Of a stretch of 36,675 nt of DNA, positions 10,808 to 23,337 are shown in pieces (position 1 is the stretch's first letter; every line of letters begins with the position of its first letter). Under the pieces are notes generated by a model. It saw only the letters and a list, made by a program, of their open reading frames with translations. It did not search any database and was not told the DNA's origin. The stretch covers positions 1 through 36,675 of the forward strand of contig CAJVPJ010000188.1 in the NCBI GenBank assembly GCA_910592205.1, in the 5' to 3' direction. This DNA is from Paraglomus occultum (lineage: Eukaryota; Glomeromycota; Glomeromycetes; Paraglomerales; Paraglomeraceae). The position numbers and the translations under genes are program-made.

Positions 10808-12689
10808 AGACCCATGTATATCATTTGCATGTTTGTGGTCAAAAAAGGTAGTTTTTAATTAGACGATCATTTTTTAGTGTCAGCATGTTAGCCTTTTAAT
10901 TTGTAAAAAGGATGTCTTGAAAGCCAAGCGTTTTCGAGTCTTGTTTCATAACGGAACTAAAATCACGGCTTTTTTTTTTACTATGTTAGGATGTATCACG
11001 GAGCCAACACATGAACAGATTTCTGTTTTCAGGTTTGGCACCGGCGTGTGATTCCAATTAATTGTAAGGGACCAAGGCCCCCTCCTCAGCTATGTTTATA
11101 GAACATTGTTACGGTAAGATGGGTCGATTTTTGCAGATCGAAAACAGGTTAGCTATCGCGTGGATCCTTTATTAGGACAGCAGCTATTGCCGAATACATT
11201 TTACATATTTACCTCGTTTTGTAAGTTTACAACAACATTACTACACAAACATTGACAATTCACTTATTCTGTGAACAGCAGGTATGCAATTTGGCTGACC
11301 CGATGACAAGGCTCAATAATGTTGCTATATATCCAAGTACTCTGAGAATAGTCATCCACCCATCTGCAAGTGCCATTATGAAATAAAATTTTCAGGGCAA
11401 GAAATAATGAGAACAAGCTAAAGTTCATTAAACGAACATTCCATGTTAAACATGAAGACAGAGTTGATAGGTGAGAATCCGGATCTGATTGTATTCGAAT
11501 ATTCATTATCAATAATCAATCAAAGCAAAAGATATTGGTTCAGCATCATGAACACCTATTTATACTGCCAACCTCGTTAACGAATGCGTTACAAAAACCC
11601 CAAACGGCCAATCATCAAGTTTCGGACGTTTAATTGAAAGCGATACGTTAACGAATTAAAGCTTAAAAAGACTTGCGAACCAGGCCCATGACTTGTATGT
11701 ATCAATGACGTCTATTTGATTATTATTGTTTAGTGTGTTTGGAATAGTTAACTCTTTGTACGAGGCAAGTATATATTACCCACAACTCTTAAATTCGACA
11801 TGAGCACTACCGAACAAGGAGGGTATAGTAACGTAACATTTGATTCATAGACGAATGTAACACATAATAATATTACGCACAAACTGGATAGGTTACTGAA
11901 ACAAGTACCTCTTGAATACCAAGGAGCATACATACCTAATATTGCATTACTATATTACATAGCCTATCGTACAAGCAATGTTTTATTACAAATAAGAAAT
12001 CAACCGTCATAACGATGAACATAAAACGAGATACTACACCCGTTAAAGTTAGTAGTAATAATGTGCCAACACTAAATAATATGCCCTACCGAATATTTTT
12101 TCGATTTCTACAAATATAGCAGATTACCGTTTCAGTGTTGCAAACCATCTTCTAAAGTGAATGTCCTATCATGAACTCTTGCCGCAAACTACTGGCGGTT
12201 CCGCAAGATCTAAAGCATAATCATATCTCGGTTTGGCATTACAGCAGCAGAAAAAAACCTAATTCAACAAATATTTCGATTCAAAGGATATTAATATCAG
12301 TAATTATTCCCGTAATACTTGGCATCAGTTGCTTTCATATCAATGATCGGCGAAACGATTAAAATGGTCGGCTTCACAGCATACTTTTATTACCGAACCT
12401 TTTTCTGTTAGTCCAAATAATCATGTGTTCAGAATTTCGTTATGGTTTTAACCGGCGTGTGAAGATCTTGTTGGGCACCCCTGCAGCGTGACATTTCAAT
12501 AATGCGGCCGTAACTATGCCTATCATGTTGATCATTTTATATTAAATAATACAATAATGATCATCCAAATTTCCTGATAGGAACGTAAACGTCTGTGCAA
12601 CGTCGGATTTGAATTCGGGTAATAGCTAAATTTCTATTAGAAGAAAAGAAAGTAAATACAGAATGCATGCAGAACATATTCTCCCTTAT

Positions 12690-12862
12690 TCTTTCTTTTC
12701 TTCTTATATTACCTTAACCTCCCAATTCTCTAATTTCATTCCTTCTCTTCGGCTGGTTTCTAGAGGACCCAACTTTTCCTCTCCCCTTCCCCCCACTCAC
12801 CTCTCTCCTCCCATCTCGCTACACCCAAAGCAAAAGCTTATCCTTTAAACCCCACTATATAT
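12690..12862 (+). promoter_or_regulatory. Pyrimidine-rich tract and TATA-like core upstream of the glucan synthase gene
   Basis: About 140 bp of strongly C/T-biased plus-strand sequence (densest 12768-12825) is followed by TATATAT at 12856-12862. This is a common arrangement at highly expressed fungal promoters. The interval 12863-13126 would then contain the transcription start and a 5' leader of up to about 230 nt. A CTTTTGATTCCAG acceptor-like word at about 13042 hints at a possible leader intron, with no donor that I can defend. Confidence 0.5.
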
Positions 12863-13126
12863 GGTTGGGTGCATAGAACACCTCCGATAGAGACAAGCCC
12901 CGAATACACGCACCCACATACAAATCCTGCCTAGAAAAAATAAATGCCTTGACGTGTCAACGGCAGTAAGAATTTATCGTTTAAAAAAATACACTATTAA
13001 TTCCCTGAACTCTCTTTTTGTTTCTCGTTCTTTTGATTCCAGTATTGTAAATATATTATAGATTTCAAATAAATTCTTTGAGAGAACACTGTCCCCATTT
13101 GTTAATTCAAAGAATCAAAACCAAAA

Positions 13127-16100
13127 ATGGCATATAACAGCAACTGGTCAAACCAGCATCAGCAACACCAACAACAGAATGGCAGGAACGTTCCTCAATT
13201 GCATCTAGACATTAATACCGGAATACAACAGCCTCCAAACCTCTACCAACGTCAACAACAATATCGAAACAGGCAAGAATTGGCACAGCAGCAGGGTTAT
13301 GCGCAACATGGAAATAACGGCCCATACGGTCCACGCATACCAACCCCCGCCACTCCTCAACCACAACAATACTTAGCATACCCTCCCACACCTTCTCCAA
13401 CTGTAACGCAACCTCGAATGCCACAATTTCAAGTTGAAAATTGTCAGGCCGAAGAAGATCCCGTATACGACATATCCGAGTTCTATGGAGAAGACGAAGA
13501 CTCGTCAGAAGAAGAAGTATCACTTGGATACATGTCCAAAAAAAATCAGTCCCAAGGTGTTGATGACGCTATATATTCTGCCGATAAACATGGTAGAGAT
13601 CCCACTATTTTATTTTTCTTGTCGTCTAGATATCAATTTATCGTGCGTTGCTAACAATTTTCTTGTATCGGCTAGATCAATCATCACGTCGACCAGTTTC
13701 GTCATACTATGGCCTATCCCAACCCACCATTGTTACAAAGGACAAGCAACGAGCAGAGTTTGATGAATTCTCGGTAGCAGGACCATATGAACCAGAAACG
13801 ATAGAACAAACCCATGACATTCCCGCAGCTGTACAAGATCAGTTTACGCCATACTATGCAACTTCGTCACGACAAGCTAACGCATCACATCACGCCATGA
13901 ACAACATGGCCGATGCATACAACGGGGAAAATTCAAATTCACATCCCAACACGTATGGCCCACATCTACCAACTCCCCAGCAGCAGTCCAATCAACCTTA
14001 TCCCGCCTGGAGCTCGGATGACAATCGAGTTCCAGTATCAAAAGAAGAAATAAGGGACAGTTTTGTCGATTTAAAGAACAAGTTTGGATTCCAGGAAGAT
14101 AGTATGAGAAATATGTACGATCACATGATGTGTATGCTAGACTCTCGTGCTAGTCGAATGACACCAGCTCAGGCACTCATCACTCTCCATGCCGATTTTA
14201 TCGGAGGAGAAAATGCCAATTATCGCAAATGGTATTTCGCTGCTTTTTTCGATTTTGATGATGCTCGAACCAATGCTGCCAACAAAGGAACCCCTATACC
14301 AACACAGCCGGACGGCCTTGAAGTCGCTCAAGATAAATGGAGACAACGTATGGCGTCAATGTCACAACACGATCGAGTGCGACAATTAGCTTTATATCTT
14401 TTACTATGGGGTGAAGCTTCCCAAATTAGATTCATACCGGAATGTCTGTGTTTCCTCTTTAAATTGGCTGATGACTATTACAAGTCGCCGGAATGTAAGC
14501 AAAGAGTACGACCGTTACCGGAAGGCGAATATCTCCATACCATCGTGACTCCGTTATACAAATATATCAGAGATCAAGGATACGAAGTCATTGGAGGCAA
14601 GTACGTTAAGCGAGAAAAAGACCATGCGGACGTTATTGGATATGACGACATTAATCAACTCTTCTGGCGCCCCGAGCTGATCGATAGAATAATGATAACT
14701 ACCGCAGGAACAAGCATAATGAATGTACCCGCCGGGCAGAGATATATGTATTTGAAAGACGTCAATTGGAACCACGTATTCATAAAGACATACAAAGAAA
14801 AGCGTACGTGGATACATGCGCTCGTTAACTTTACTCGCATATGGATCATTCACGTAGTATCCTACTGGTACTATACTGCGTATAACGCGCCATTCTTGTA
14901 TATGGATCCTACCAAAGGAGAGCGAGCTGTACAATTTTCAGTTGTGGCCTTGGGTGGAGCAGTAGCAACACTGTTTATGATTGCTGGCTGCGTGTGCGAA
15001 TTCATGTTTGTTCAATTTACCGAGCCCAACATATTTATGCTTGGTCGTCGACTGATATTCTTGTTCATTGTGTTTGCGCTGAACGCTGGTCCGACTTATT
15101 ATGTCGTAGTCATGAATAGGACTGGTCAAACCGCATTGTTTATTGCCCTTGGTCAGCTCTTCTTGTCTGTGATTACGACCCTTTATTTTTCCATTGCTCC
15201 GAGTTCGAGATTGTTTGGTGGTCCGTCAAAAACTTCGAGAGAAGATCTTGCTGCTCGCATGTTCTCTGCCAATTATCCAAAGCTGCCAAAAACCGAGAGA
15301 GCACTTTCAATTGCGTTGTGGGTCTGCGTGTTTTCTTGCAAGCTGGTCGAGTCGTATTTCTTCTTGTCTCTTTCCTTCAAGGATCCCTTAAAGGAAATGC
15401 ACAACATGACCGTGAATAACTGTGGAGATTCTTTGATCGGAAGTAAGCTTTGTACTCAAATGCCTCGTATGGCGATTGTTATCATGTTCTTTATGGATCT
15501 GGCACTATTCTTCTTGGATACCTACCTGTGGTACATTATCTGGGGCACCATCTTCTCGGTATGCAGAGCATTTTATCTGGGAATTTCTATTTGGACACCA
15601 TGGAAATACGTCTTTACAGAGCTTCCAAAACGTATTTATGTCAGGCTTTTATGCACCGAGAACACGCAACCAAAATACAAGCCAAAAGCCTTGATATCAC
15701 AAGTGTGGAATGCTATTGTTATCTCCATGTATCGGGAGCACTTGTTGTCGTTAGAAAATGTGAAAAGGCTTCTCTATACACCAGAACGATCAAATAGGAC
15801 TGGTGAACAAACGCTTCGGCCACCAGAATTTTTCACCAAGCCTGGCGAATCGAAATCAAAATATTTTCCCAAATTTAGCGAAGCAGAAAGGCGTTTCTCG
15901 TTTTTCGGCCAAAGTTTGTCAATCACTATGCCAGATTCTATCCCGGTGCCGCAAATGCCAACTTTTACTGTGCTAGTGCCTCACTATTCCGAAAAGATTC
16001 TTCTCTCTCTCAAAGAGATTATTGGAACAGAGGATCAGAGCACCCGGGTTACCTTGCTCGAATATCTTAAACAGCTGCATCCTATCGAATGGGACAATTT

Positions 16101-18909
16101 CGTTAGGGACACGAAAGCGCTTGCTGAAGATAAATCACTGTATAAACCAACTGCAGTCGGGAACCGATTCAGAAACGTTAGCAAAGAAGATGATCTTGCC
16201 TTTTATTCCGTAGGGTTCAAATCATCAGCTCCGGAATTTACCCTGCGAACGCGTATCTGGGCGTCGCTCCGTGCTCAAACATTATATCGCACAATTAGTG
16301 GATTCATGAACTATTCAAAGGCCATTAAATTGTTATATCGCGTTGAGAATCCCGAAATTGTTGCTAAATACGCCCGAGATCCTCGCAAACTGGAGGAAGA
16401 AATTGCCAACATGGCATCCAGAAAGTTCAAATTTGTAGTCACCATGCAAAGATACTCGAAATTTAGCCCGGAAGAACAAGAAAATGCTGATTTCTTACTA
16501 CATGCTTATCCAGAACTGCAAATTGCTTACCTCGAAGAAGTGCCACCTGAGCGTGAAGGCGAAGAGGCAAAGATATTCTCGGTTTTGATCGATGGTCGTT
16601 GCAAGAAGGATGAGAACGGCAAACGTATACCTAAGTATCGTATCCAATTACCTGGCAATCCTATCCTCGGGGATGGTAAATCAGACAATCAGAACCACGC
16701 AATCATTTTTTATCGTGGAGAATTTCTTCAGCTGGTAGACGCTAATCAAGACAACTATCTTGAGGAATGTCTCAAAATTAGAAACGTGCTAGGCGAATTC
16801 GAAGTCTATGGCCAACCACCTTCGGCGCCCTACTCCCAAAGCGATGGGAATTCTTATCCCGTAGCAATTGTTGGTGCACGCGAATATATCTTTTCGGAGA
16901 ACTATGGTGTGCTCGGTGATGTGGCTGCAGGAAAGGAACAGACGTTTGGAACGCTTACTGCGCGTTTGATGGCTTTGATCGGTGCCAAACTACATTATGG
17001 TCATCCCGACTTTCTGAATGCTATATTTATGACTACGCGTGGTGGTGTTTCGAAAGCTCAGAAAGGATTGCATCTAAATGAGGATATTTATGCTGGTATG
17101 AATGCATTTTGTCGTGGCGGTCGCATTAAACACTCTGAATACTATCAATGCGGTAAAGGACGTGATCTTGGCTTTGGTTCCATTCTACACTTTACAACAA
17201 AAATTGGGACCGGTATGGGCGAACAGATGCTCTCGAGAGAATACTATTACTTGGGTACTCAATTGCCACTGGACCGATTCCTGACGTTTTATTATGCCCA
17301 TCCGGGTTTCCATCTGAACAATATCTTCATTATGTTGTCTGTCTCACTCTTCATGTTGGGTCTAATGTTCATCGGTGCTCTAGCTTCTGTGTTAACCCTG
17401 TGCGAATTTATTCCTGATCCGAAAGGCCCTCCCCCGAATTGCTACAACTTTATCCCAATAGTGGAATGGATAAAACGATCTATTCTTTCTATATTTCTAG
17501 TGTTCTTTATCGCCTTCTTGCCTCTTTTCTTCCAAGAACTGACGGAAAAAGGTTTTATTCGCAGTGGCACGCGCTTGGGCAAACATTTTATGTCCTTGTC
17601 ACCATTTTTCGAAGTGTTTTCAACTCAGATATATGCTCATGCAGTTGTTACCAATCTGACGTTTGGGGGCGCTCGGTACATTGCGACTGGTCGTGGTTTT
17701 GCAACAGCACGCATTCCCTTTTCGATATTATACTCACGATTTGCTGGACCCAGTATCTACTACGGCATGCGCTTATTGCTTATCCTTCTCTTTATCAGTA
17801 TGGCGATATGGATCCCTCATTTGGCATATTTTTGGGCGTCTGTTGTGGCTCTATGTATATCTCCCTTCTTGTTCAATCCGCATCAGTTTTCTTTGGCAGA
17901 ATTCATCATCGATTACCGAGAATTCCTCAGGTGGATGTCGCGTGGTAACTCCAAGTCGCATAAAAACTCTTGGATTGGTTATTGCCGCGTCTCAAGGACA
18001 ATGATCACCGGTTATAAGCGCAAGAGATTAGGACATCCGTCGGAAAAAAGTGTGGCAGACGTTCCTCGGCCATCATTTGCAGTTCTTTTCGCGTCCGAAT
18101 TGTTTACTCCCTTCTTCACAGCCATTCTATGTATCGTCGCATATACATTTGTCAAGAGTTTTGATCCCATAACCAAGAATACACCAAACAAAGGCTCTAG
18201 TGCTCTCATCCGGGTTGGCGTTATTGCTATTGGACCAATGATGATGAATGCTGCCATGTTGGTTGGACTGTTCATAATCTCAATTTGCATGAAACCTATG
18301 TTCAGCGGGGAATCAAGTCGTTTTGGATCAGCAATAGCTTTTATCGCGCATGGTTGGGCTGTTATCAATTTGATAGCTGCGTTCGAATTACTTTGGTACA
18401 TTGAATCTTGGTCAGTGAGCAATGCTCTAATCGGCATAATAGCTGCTATGGCTATTCAACGCTTTGTCTTTAAATTTTTGGTTATTGTATTCTTGTCGCG
18501 TGAATTTAAACATGACGAGATTAATCTTGCATGGTGGACTGGTAGATGGAATAGCAAAGTTGTCGGCAATCCATTTTTGCAGGCTATGCGCGAATTAGTT
18601 TGTAAAATTGTGGAAATGTCTTTGTTTGCAACCGACTTCATTCTTGGCCACATTCTCTTATTTGTCTTGGCACCGTTCTGTCTTATTCCATATTTCGATA
18701 AGATTCATTCTATGATGCTTTTCTGGCTACGACCAAGTAAACAAATTAGAAAACCAATTTTATCCAAAAGTGCCCGCGCCGTAAGACGACAAATAGTTAT
18801 CATGTACGGGCTTTTGTTTCTCTGTATGGCGATAATTTTCGCTGGATTGGTTGCCGGTCCAATATACGTGGGATTGAAGCTAAAGCTTCCTTTTGATCTG
18901 GGTATTTAG
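13127..18909 (+). CDS. FKS1: 1,3-beta-glucan synthase catalytic subunit (FKS/GSC family)
   Basis: This is an integral plasma-membrane enzyme polymerising UDP-glucose into cell-wall beta-1,3-glucan, activated by Rho1 (family knowledge). Exons 13127-13592 and 13676-18909 give 1899 aa, the usual FKS length; the 83-nt intron (GTAGAG...GCTAG) closes in phase. The N-terminus is Gln-rich with an acidic patch near residues 115-127. The FKS domain includes RVRQLALYLLLWGEASQIRF at about residues 387-406. Multiple membrane segments follow from about 530. The glucan-synthase core runs from about 898 (TFTVLVPHYSE) through GVLGDVAAGKEQTFGTL, FMTTRGGVSKAQKGLHLNED and YIATGRGFATARIPF, then a C-terminal membrane cluster. 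Hot-spot region 1 is residues 718-726 (FLSLSFKDP) and region 2 is 1419-1427 (EWIKRSILS); both differ from yeast sequences. The start context AACCAAAAATGG is favourable. No frame break is seen. Confidence 0.98.
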
Positions 18910-18989
18910 CGTGAGAGGGGTCGCTGGGTTCACAATTAATTTATTTGTAAACTTGTAATTTTTATTTCGTATTTATTTCTACTAGAATT

Positions 18990-18995
18990 AATAAA
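18990..18995 (+). other. Probable polyadenylation signal of FKS1
   Basis: AATAAA lies 81 nt after the TAG stop at 18907-18909, preceded by T-rich sequence, as expected of a fungal 3' end. The convergent TRF4 gene ends at 19187. Confidence 0.55.
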
Positions 18996-19186
18996 AAGAA
19001 ATTGCTTTCCGGGCACTATTTGGTGCATCAAAATATTTATTATGTACATTTCTTATTATTATTATTATTACATTATCATCACGATTCATCAACGTCCTAT
19101 GGAAATGTCTTTCGTTTCAGCTTTATTATTAAGACTGCTTATTACTGTGTCTAATTCGTCTTACCGTATGTAATTGTAATCGGCGT

Positions 19187-21177
19187 TTACCAAAAACCCG
19201 AATTGTTCTCCTCCTCACTGGAGAGAGCAACAAATGGCGGATGTTGCATGTCGTATTTATTATTAGATCCGTTTTTCTTATGCCGTTTGTTGTTTCTCGA
19301 AGTCGAACCTACCAGATCAAGGAAATCAAAATCTCTACCAGATGAACGTTTATTTCTGAAGTTAGAATAATTATTAGACAATCGATTATCAACTTCTCGA
19401 ATTTCTTCAATGAACGAGTGTTTGATAAGCTCTTCTTTCGTTCGTAGAGTTGTTTCCGAAAACTCATCTGTAAAATCTTCATCCTGAGTAACTCCTAGAG
19501 CCCCTTGCAATTCTCCATTCGAGTACGCCTCATGTAACCGTTCCCTCGAAGATCTTATCTCAGCCGGAACATGTAATATGGATTTCAATATAGATAATGG
19601 GAAATCATCATCCGAGACTTTCTTCTTGCCCTTTTCATCAAAATATGTTTTCTGCACGTACGCCACCTTTTCAGTCAAGTCAAGATATGCCAAACCAAAT
19701 TCTTTCCTGATGTCATACCAGTTTCTTGTTGCTCTTGCAACATCATTGTCTGGTTTGGCAGGATCTTCTAGACATATTTGGGCGAAATTTAACGATGTCC
19801 ATAGACAATCTCTCTGCATGTACAAAGAACAATCAGTGCAACAACCAAAATCCTTGCAAAAGCTTGTCACCCAAATCTTGATTCACCTTTTGATAATATC
19901 TGCCACCATCTCGTATGCTAACCACGAGATCTCGGAAATTAAACTGGTTTCCGTAGAACTCAAAGAATTCTATGAGAAGTACTCCAAGATTTTTTTCTGG
20001 TTTTATGTAACCTTTTTGAATCAGTGGATGTAACTAAAAGGCGAAAAAGTGTTATAATAACGCGCAAATGCCTATAAACAGTAACAAAAGGTTTGATACT
20101 TGCTTGTAAGAAATGCAGGACCATTATCACAATACTATAACTGCCAAGTCCCCCAAAAGCAGCATCGTGGAGATTCTTCAACTTTAGAAAATGTTTGATA
20201 ACAATCGTGAGCTCCTTAAGGGCAGGAATTGTATTTAAGTATTCCTTGACTACTCGAGCCGATTCTAACCCAGAAATATTGTTGAACGAAATATCGATAG
20301 ATATGCCCGAATGTCGTTCCTGACATTTGATAATAGGAACCTAAAGTAAAAACCCAGGCATATTCAATAATTTATCAAGGCATACGTAATTAAAGAAACA
20401 GTGAATCAAGAAGAAATAAATTTTATTTACAGCGCCACGCATCGGTCAAAAAATCTTGACAGTACCTTTGCACGGGCGATCGATTGAGGAGGTCCCTGAC
20501 ATATGTCTTGATTCCTGAGTCTTTTAGACAGTCTATTCAAGGTTGAATCTGGCTTGTAGGCGTTGTATGCAGAACAGAAACACACTAGATCAATGTCACT
20601 ACCAAGACAATTAGCAGGTTAGTCTACGTTAGTCTTGAATTCCAGTCATACCATTCTTTCCCGCATTCATTTACCTAGTTGGAAGATATAATCTTGTATC
20701 AAAACTGCCAAATGCATAAACCATCGACTCCTTCCATAATTCTGCGCAGACATTCTCTATTCGCTTAATGATAAACTTTCTCATTCGCTTCTCCTCCATG
20801 GTCGGCATTATATAGTCCACAAAATCCCGTAATTCTTGGTTCAAGCTAAGTTGAAAACAAACAAACAAACTGTTAGTCCTTGCATTCAGCAATAACAAAG
20901 TCATAATAAACATCACTTACAGTTCCGTCGCATGATCAAACTGATTTAAATCATAATTCTTGGATATCCATGGATAGTCTTCGTCGGTAAGCACAGTGAT
21001 AACCTCTAATTCAGCACGCTTGCGTTTTCTGCTGTTTGTATTTACTTGTGGGTTTTTACTATCATCAAAGGGAATAAACCCATTATTATCCTTGAAGAGA
21101 TCTTGCGTATTCTTCATCAGGCCGTTGTTTTCCTTTTTGTAAGGAGTTTGACAGGCCTCGAAAGAAAATAAATCCAT
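19187..21177 (-). CDS. TRF4: TRF4/5-type non-canonical poly(A) RNA polymerase
   Basis: This is the nucleotidyltransferase of the nuclear TRAMP complex, adding short oligo(A) tails that mark aberrant RNAs for exosome decay (family knowledge). Six exons join in phase: 21177-20921, 20845-20675, 20598-20466, 20340-20104, 20033-19887 and 19813-19187, giving 523 aa. Catalytic motifs are intact: FGSF, then LPT-S-DIDLV with Asp144 and Asp146 (the serine codon is split by an intron), and the third carboxylate Asp203 in SIDISFNN. The PAP-associated domain is seen in LHPLIQKGYIKPEKNLGVLL and IEFFEFYGNQF, with the later DNDVAR nucleotide-recognition region. The C-terminus is a basic Ser/Asn tail. Intron 4 (20103-20034) begins GCAAGT, a GC-AG intron; only this choice yields the conserved FLQ-LHP junction. 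A nearby GT donor breaks the frame. ATG 21177 follows a short upstream ORF. Confidence 0.93.
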
Positions 21178-21293
21178 TAGCCGTGTAACGTGAAGAATCC
21201 GTAGTAGGAATGCATGTGAGCTTGAGCTGTCCAAATATAATAATAACGTAAGTCACGGGATGCTTCAACTTTTTTATTCCCCGCACAATATCA
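21178..21293. promoter_or_regulatory. Short divergent promoter between TRF4 and LIA1
   Basis: Only 116 bp separate the two start codons, so transcription starts and leaders for both strands must fit or overlap here, if both starts are right. On the minus strand a 12-codon upstream ORF (ATG at about 21214) precedes the TRF4 start in another frame. Confidence 0.5.
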
Positions 21294-22411
21294 ATGACGA
21301 TACACACAGAATCCTTTTCAACGACTTTAGAGAGTCTTAGATCAAATCCTAAAGTATATCAAAATTTAGAGACCCTTCTAACAAACGTTGGTGGCAATGT
21401 ATCTCTTCACAAGCGATTTCGCGCTTTGTTTACCTTAAAAAATCTTTGTGACGAGAAGAGTATTGATATTATTGCTAAAGGTATGGGATATGGGCTAGAA
21501 AGAAATGATCTGTTTTGAATATTTCTTCTCATTTAATTGTTTTGAGCACAGCATTTACGGATGATTCTGCATTACTTAAACATGAATTGGCTTACGTACT
21601 TGGTCAAATGAAGAATCCATACGCTAATGATATTCTTCGGAGTGTTTTATCCGACAAATCACAGGATCCCATGGTTCGACACGAAGTCTGTATAGAGACA
21701 ATGTTTTTTGATCGAGAAAGTCACCTCATCTATACGTTCAACACTAATATTAAAAATGTGTAGGCTGCTGAAGCGCTTGGTGCAATCGGGGATCTATCAT
21801 CACTAGATATTCTGGGAGAACACCTTAATGACGAAAATCCCGTTATACGCGAGACATGTGAGCTAGCCATTGCACGGATAAACTACGAAAATCATCCCGA
21901 CAAGAGAAAAGAACTCTCTTCCATTGACAGTGTATACACATCAATCGATCCTGCTCCGCCGAATACCGACATTCAGTCAGTTTCCAGGCTGCAGGAAATC
22001 TTACTGGACACAAGATTAACCCTATTCGAACGTTATCGATCAATGTTTGCATTGCGCAATATAGGTACCAAAGAAGCCGTGCTAGCATTAAGCGAAGTGC
22101 TATTACATGACCCGTCGGCTTTATTTAGACATGAAGTTGCTTACGTTTTCGGTCAAATGCAGAGCCCAGACAGTGTTCCGGCATTACGCAGCGCCCTAGA
22201 AAATAAAGATGAATTGTATATGGTACGTCATGAAGCAGCAGAAGCATTAGGATCAATTGCAACTTCAGAATGTCTGCCGATACTTCGGAAATTTCGGCAA
22301 GATGATGAGCGAGTTGTCAAAGAAAGTTGTGAAGTAGCTTTAGATATGTATAAGTACGAAAATTCAGATGAATTCCAATACGCTGATGGGGCGCTTGGAA
22401 TCGTTGGCTAA
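21294..22411 (+). CDS. LIA1: Deoxyhypusine hydroxylase (HEAT-repeat di-iron enzyme)
   Basis: It hydroxylates deoxyhypusine on eIF5A, the final step of hypusine formation (family knowledge). Exons 21294-21480, 21552-21685 and 21764-22411 join in phase to 322 aa, close to the roughly 325 aa of yeast Lia1. The four His-Glu iron-binding pairs are all present: His73-Glu74 ([11 protein letters not shown]), His106-Glu107, His230-Glu231 ([11 protein letters not shown]) and His263-Glu264 ([10 protein letters not shown]). The 33-residue spacing within each pair of motifs matches the family. HEAT-like helical repeats fill both halves, with a non-repetitive linker (about residues 150-185) between. Intron 1 is ordinary (GTATGG...CACAG). 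Intron 2 uses a weaker donor, GTCTGT, supported by the resulting RHE-AAEALG junction. It is expressed divergently from TRF4. Cytosolic. Confidence 0.97.
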
Positions 22412-23337
22412 CATTAAATTATATATTTATACAGTAAATTCTTTTGAGACAGTTTCATTTTAGTAAAACTTCTAATACTTGTTGCCGATGCAAAATCATT
22501 TCTATAGCGTATCGCTTGGGTGATTGACATAAAGTCTAAATCCAGCATGTTCTACTACTAGAGGAATTGCAATGCCTTCGATGAGAATATAACAGAAAAA
22601 TAGACATGCGGTTGAACATTGATTGGCAATCTTAGTTTAAACGAACACCCTGCACAGAATCCGCGCGCGTTCGCTGAAATAAATAAAATAAATATAACCA
22701 TTCATTGCATAGATCACATGATACACAGTTTATTGACCTGCAAATTTTGGTTCGTTTTAAACGCCATGAACATAATGACTATATGTGAGCGTAGTGACTA
22801 CATGTGAACGTAATGACTATATATATGCGAACATAATAGATATCAGAGATTTCAATGTATTTGTTAAGTAGAGGATGGTTTGCGATATACCATTCAGCTG
22901 CTCGGCCAAAAGGAGCATTATCGTCGTTGTTGTAAATGATTTTGAATTTAGAATACTTGTTGCGAAAACGCGACACTATTTTCAACAAAAGAATTGATAA
23001 ATTTATTTTTACGGTTCTTATATAATATACGTTTCTATGCAACACAAGATGCGACACAGTTTGCAATAAATATTATTGTTTTGTTTTTAAGCGCGACAGG
23101 AATTTATCATTATAAGTATCAATGTTAAACAGTTACCGAGTCAAAAATACTGCACAATCATTTGCATTAACTTTGGTTGTGTTTTACATAAAATCAATTA
23201 TGACAAAACAGAGTATTACAATAATAATAATCCTTTGCATGGCATGTAAATACAATGACAAGGGCGGTTTGCGCACAAGGGTAAACCCGATAAACCGAAG
23301 ATGGCGATGCAGCAAATTTTCTTCGGATTAGTAGGGT
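22412..23337. other. Intergenic with one weak minus-strand coding-like patch
   Basis: The LIA1 3' flank is followed by AT-rich DNA. On the minus strand a 95-codon frame (23066-22779) contains a patch that reads like protein (RFRNKYSKFKIIYNNDD, then AAEWYIANHPLLNKYIEIS). I cannot assign it or find supporting splice sites. Elsewhere nothing is seen. Confidence 0.35.

Larger units (their letters stand above)
6516..12650. other. Six-kilobase gene-poor interval
   Basis: No ORF here shows a domain, convincing splice pattern or coding-like composition on either strand. The longest frames (7500-7793 minus, 8542-8838 plus, 9805-10041 plus) are under 100 aa and look random. The stretch holds the upstream region of the HMG gene (TATA-like word TATATAT near 6596), a 16-nt T run at 7420-7435, and the repeats listed separately at 10184-10807. 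It may act as an extended 5' region of the glucan synthase gene or hold untranslated RNAs, which sequence alone cannot show. Confidence 0.6.

Noticed and set aside
17439-17948. 169-codon plus ORF and other long frames inside FKS1
   Set aside because: These are alternative-frame shadows of the intact 1899-residue glucan synthase frame.
19960-20181. 73-codon minus ORF continuing past TRF4 exon 4
   Set aside because: It reads through the GC-AG intron in the wrong frame; the conserved PAP-associated domain continues only after splicing at 20033.
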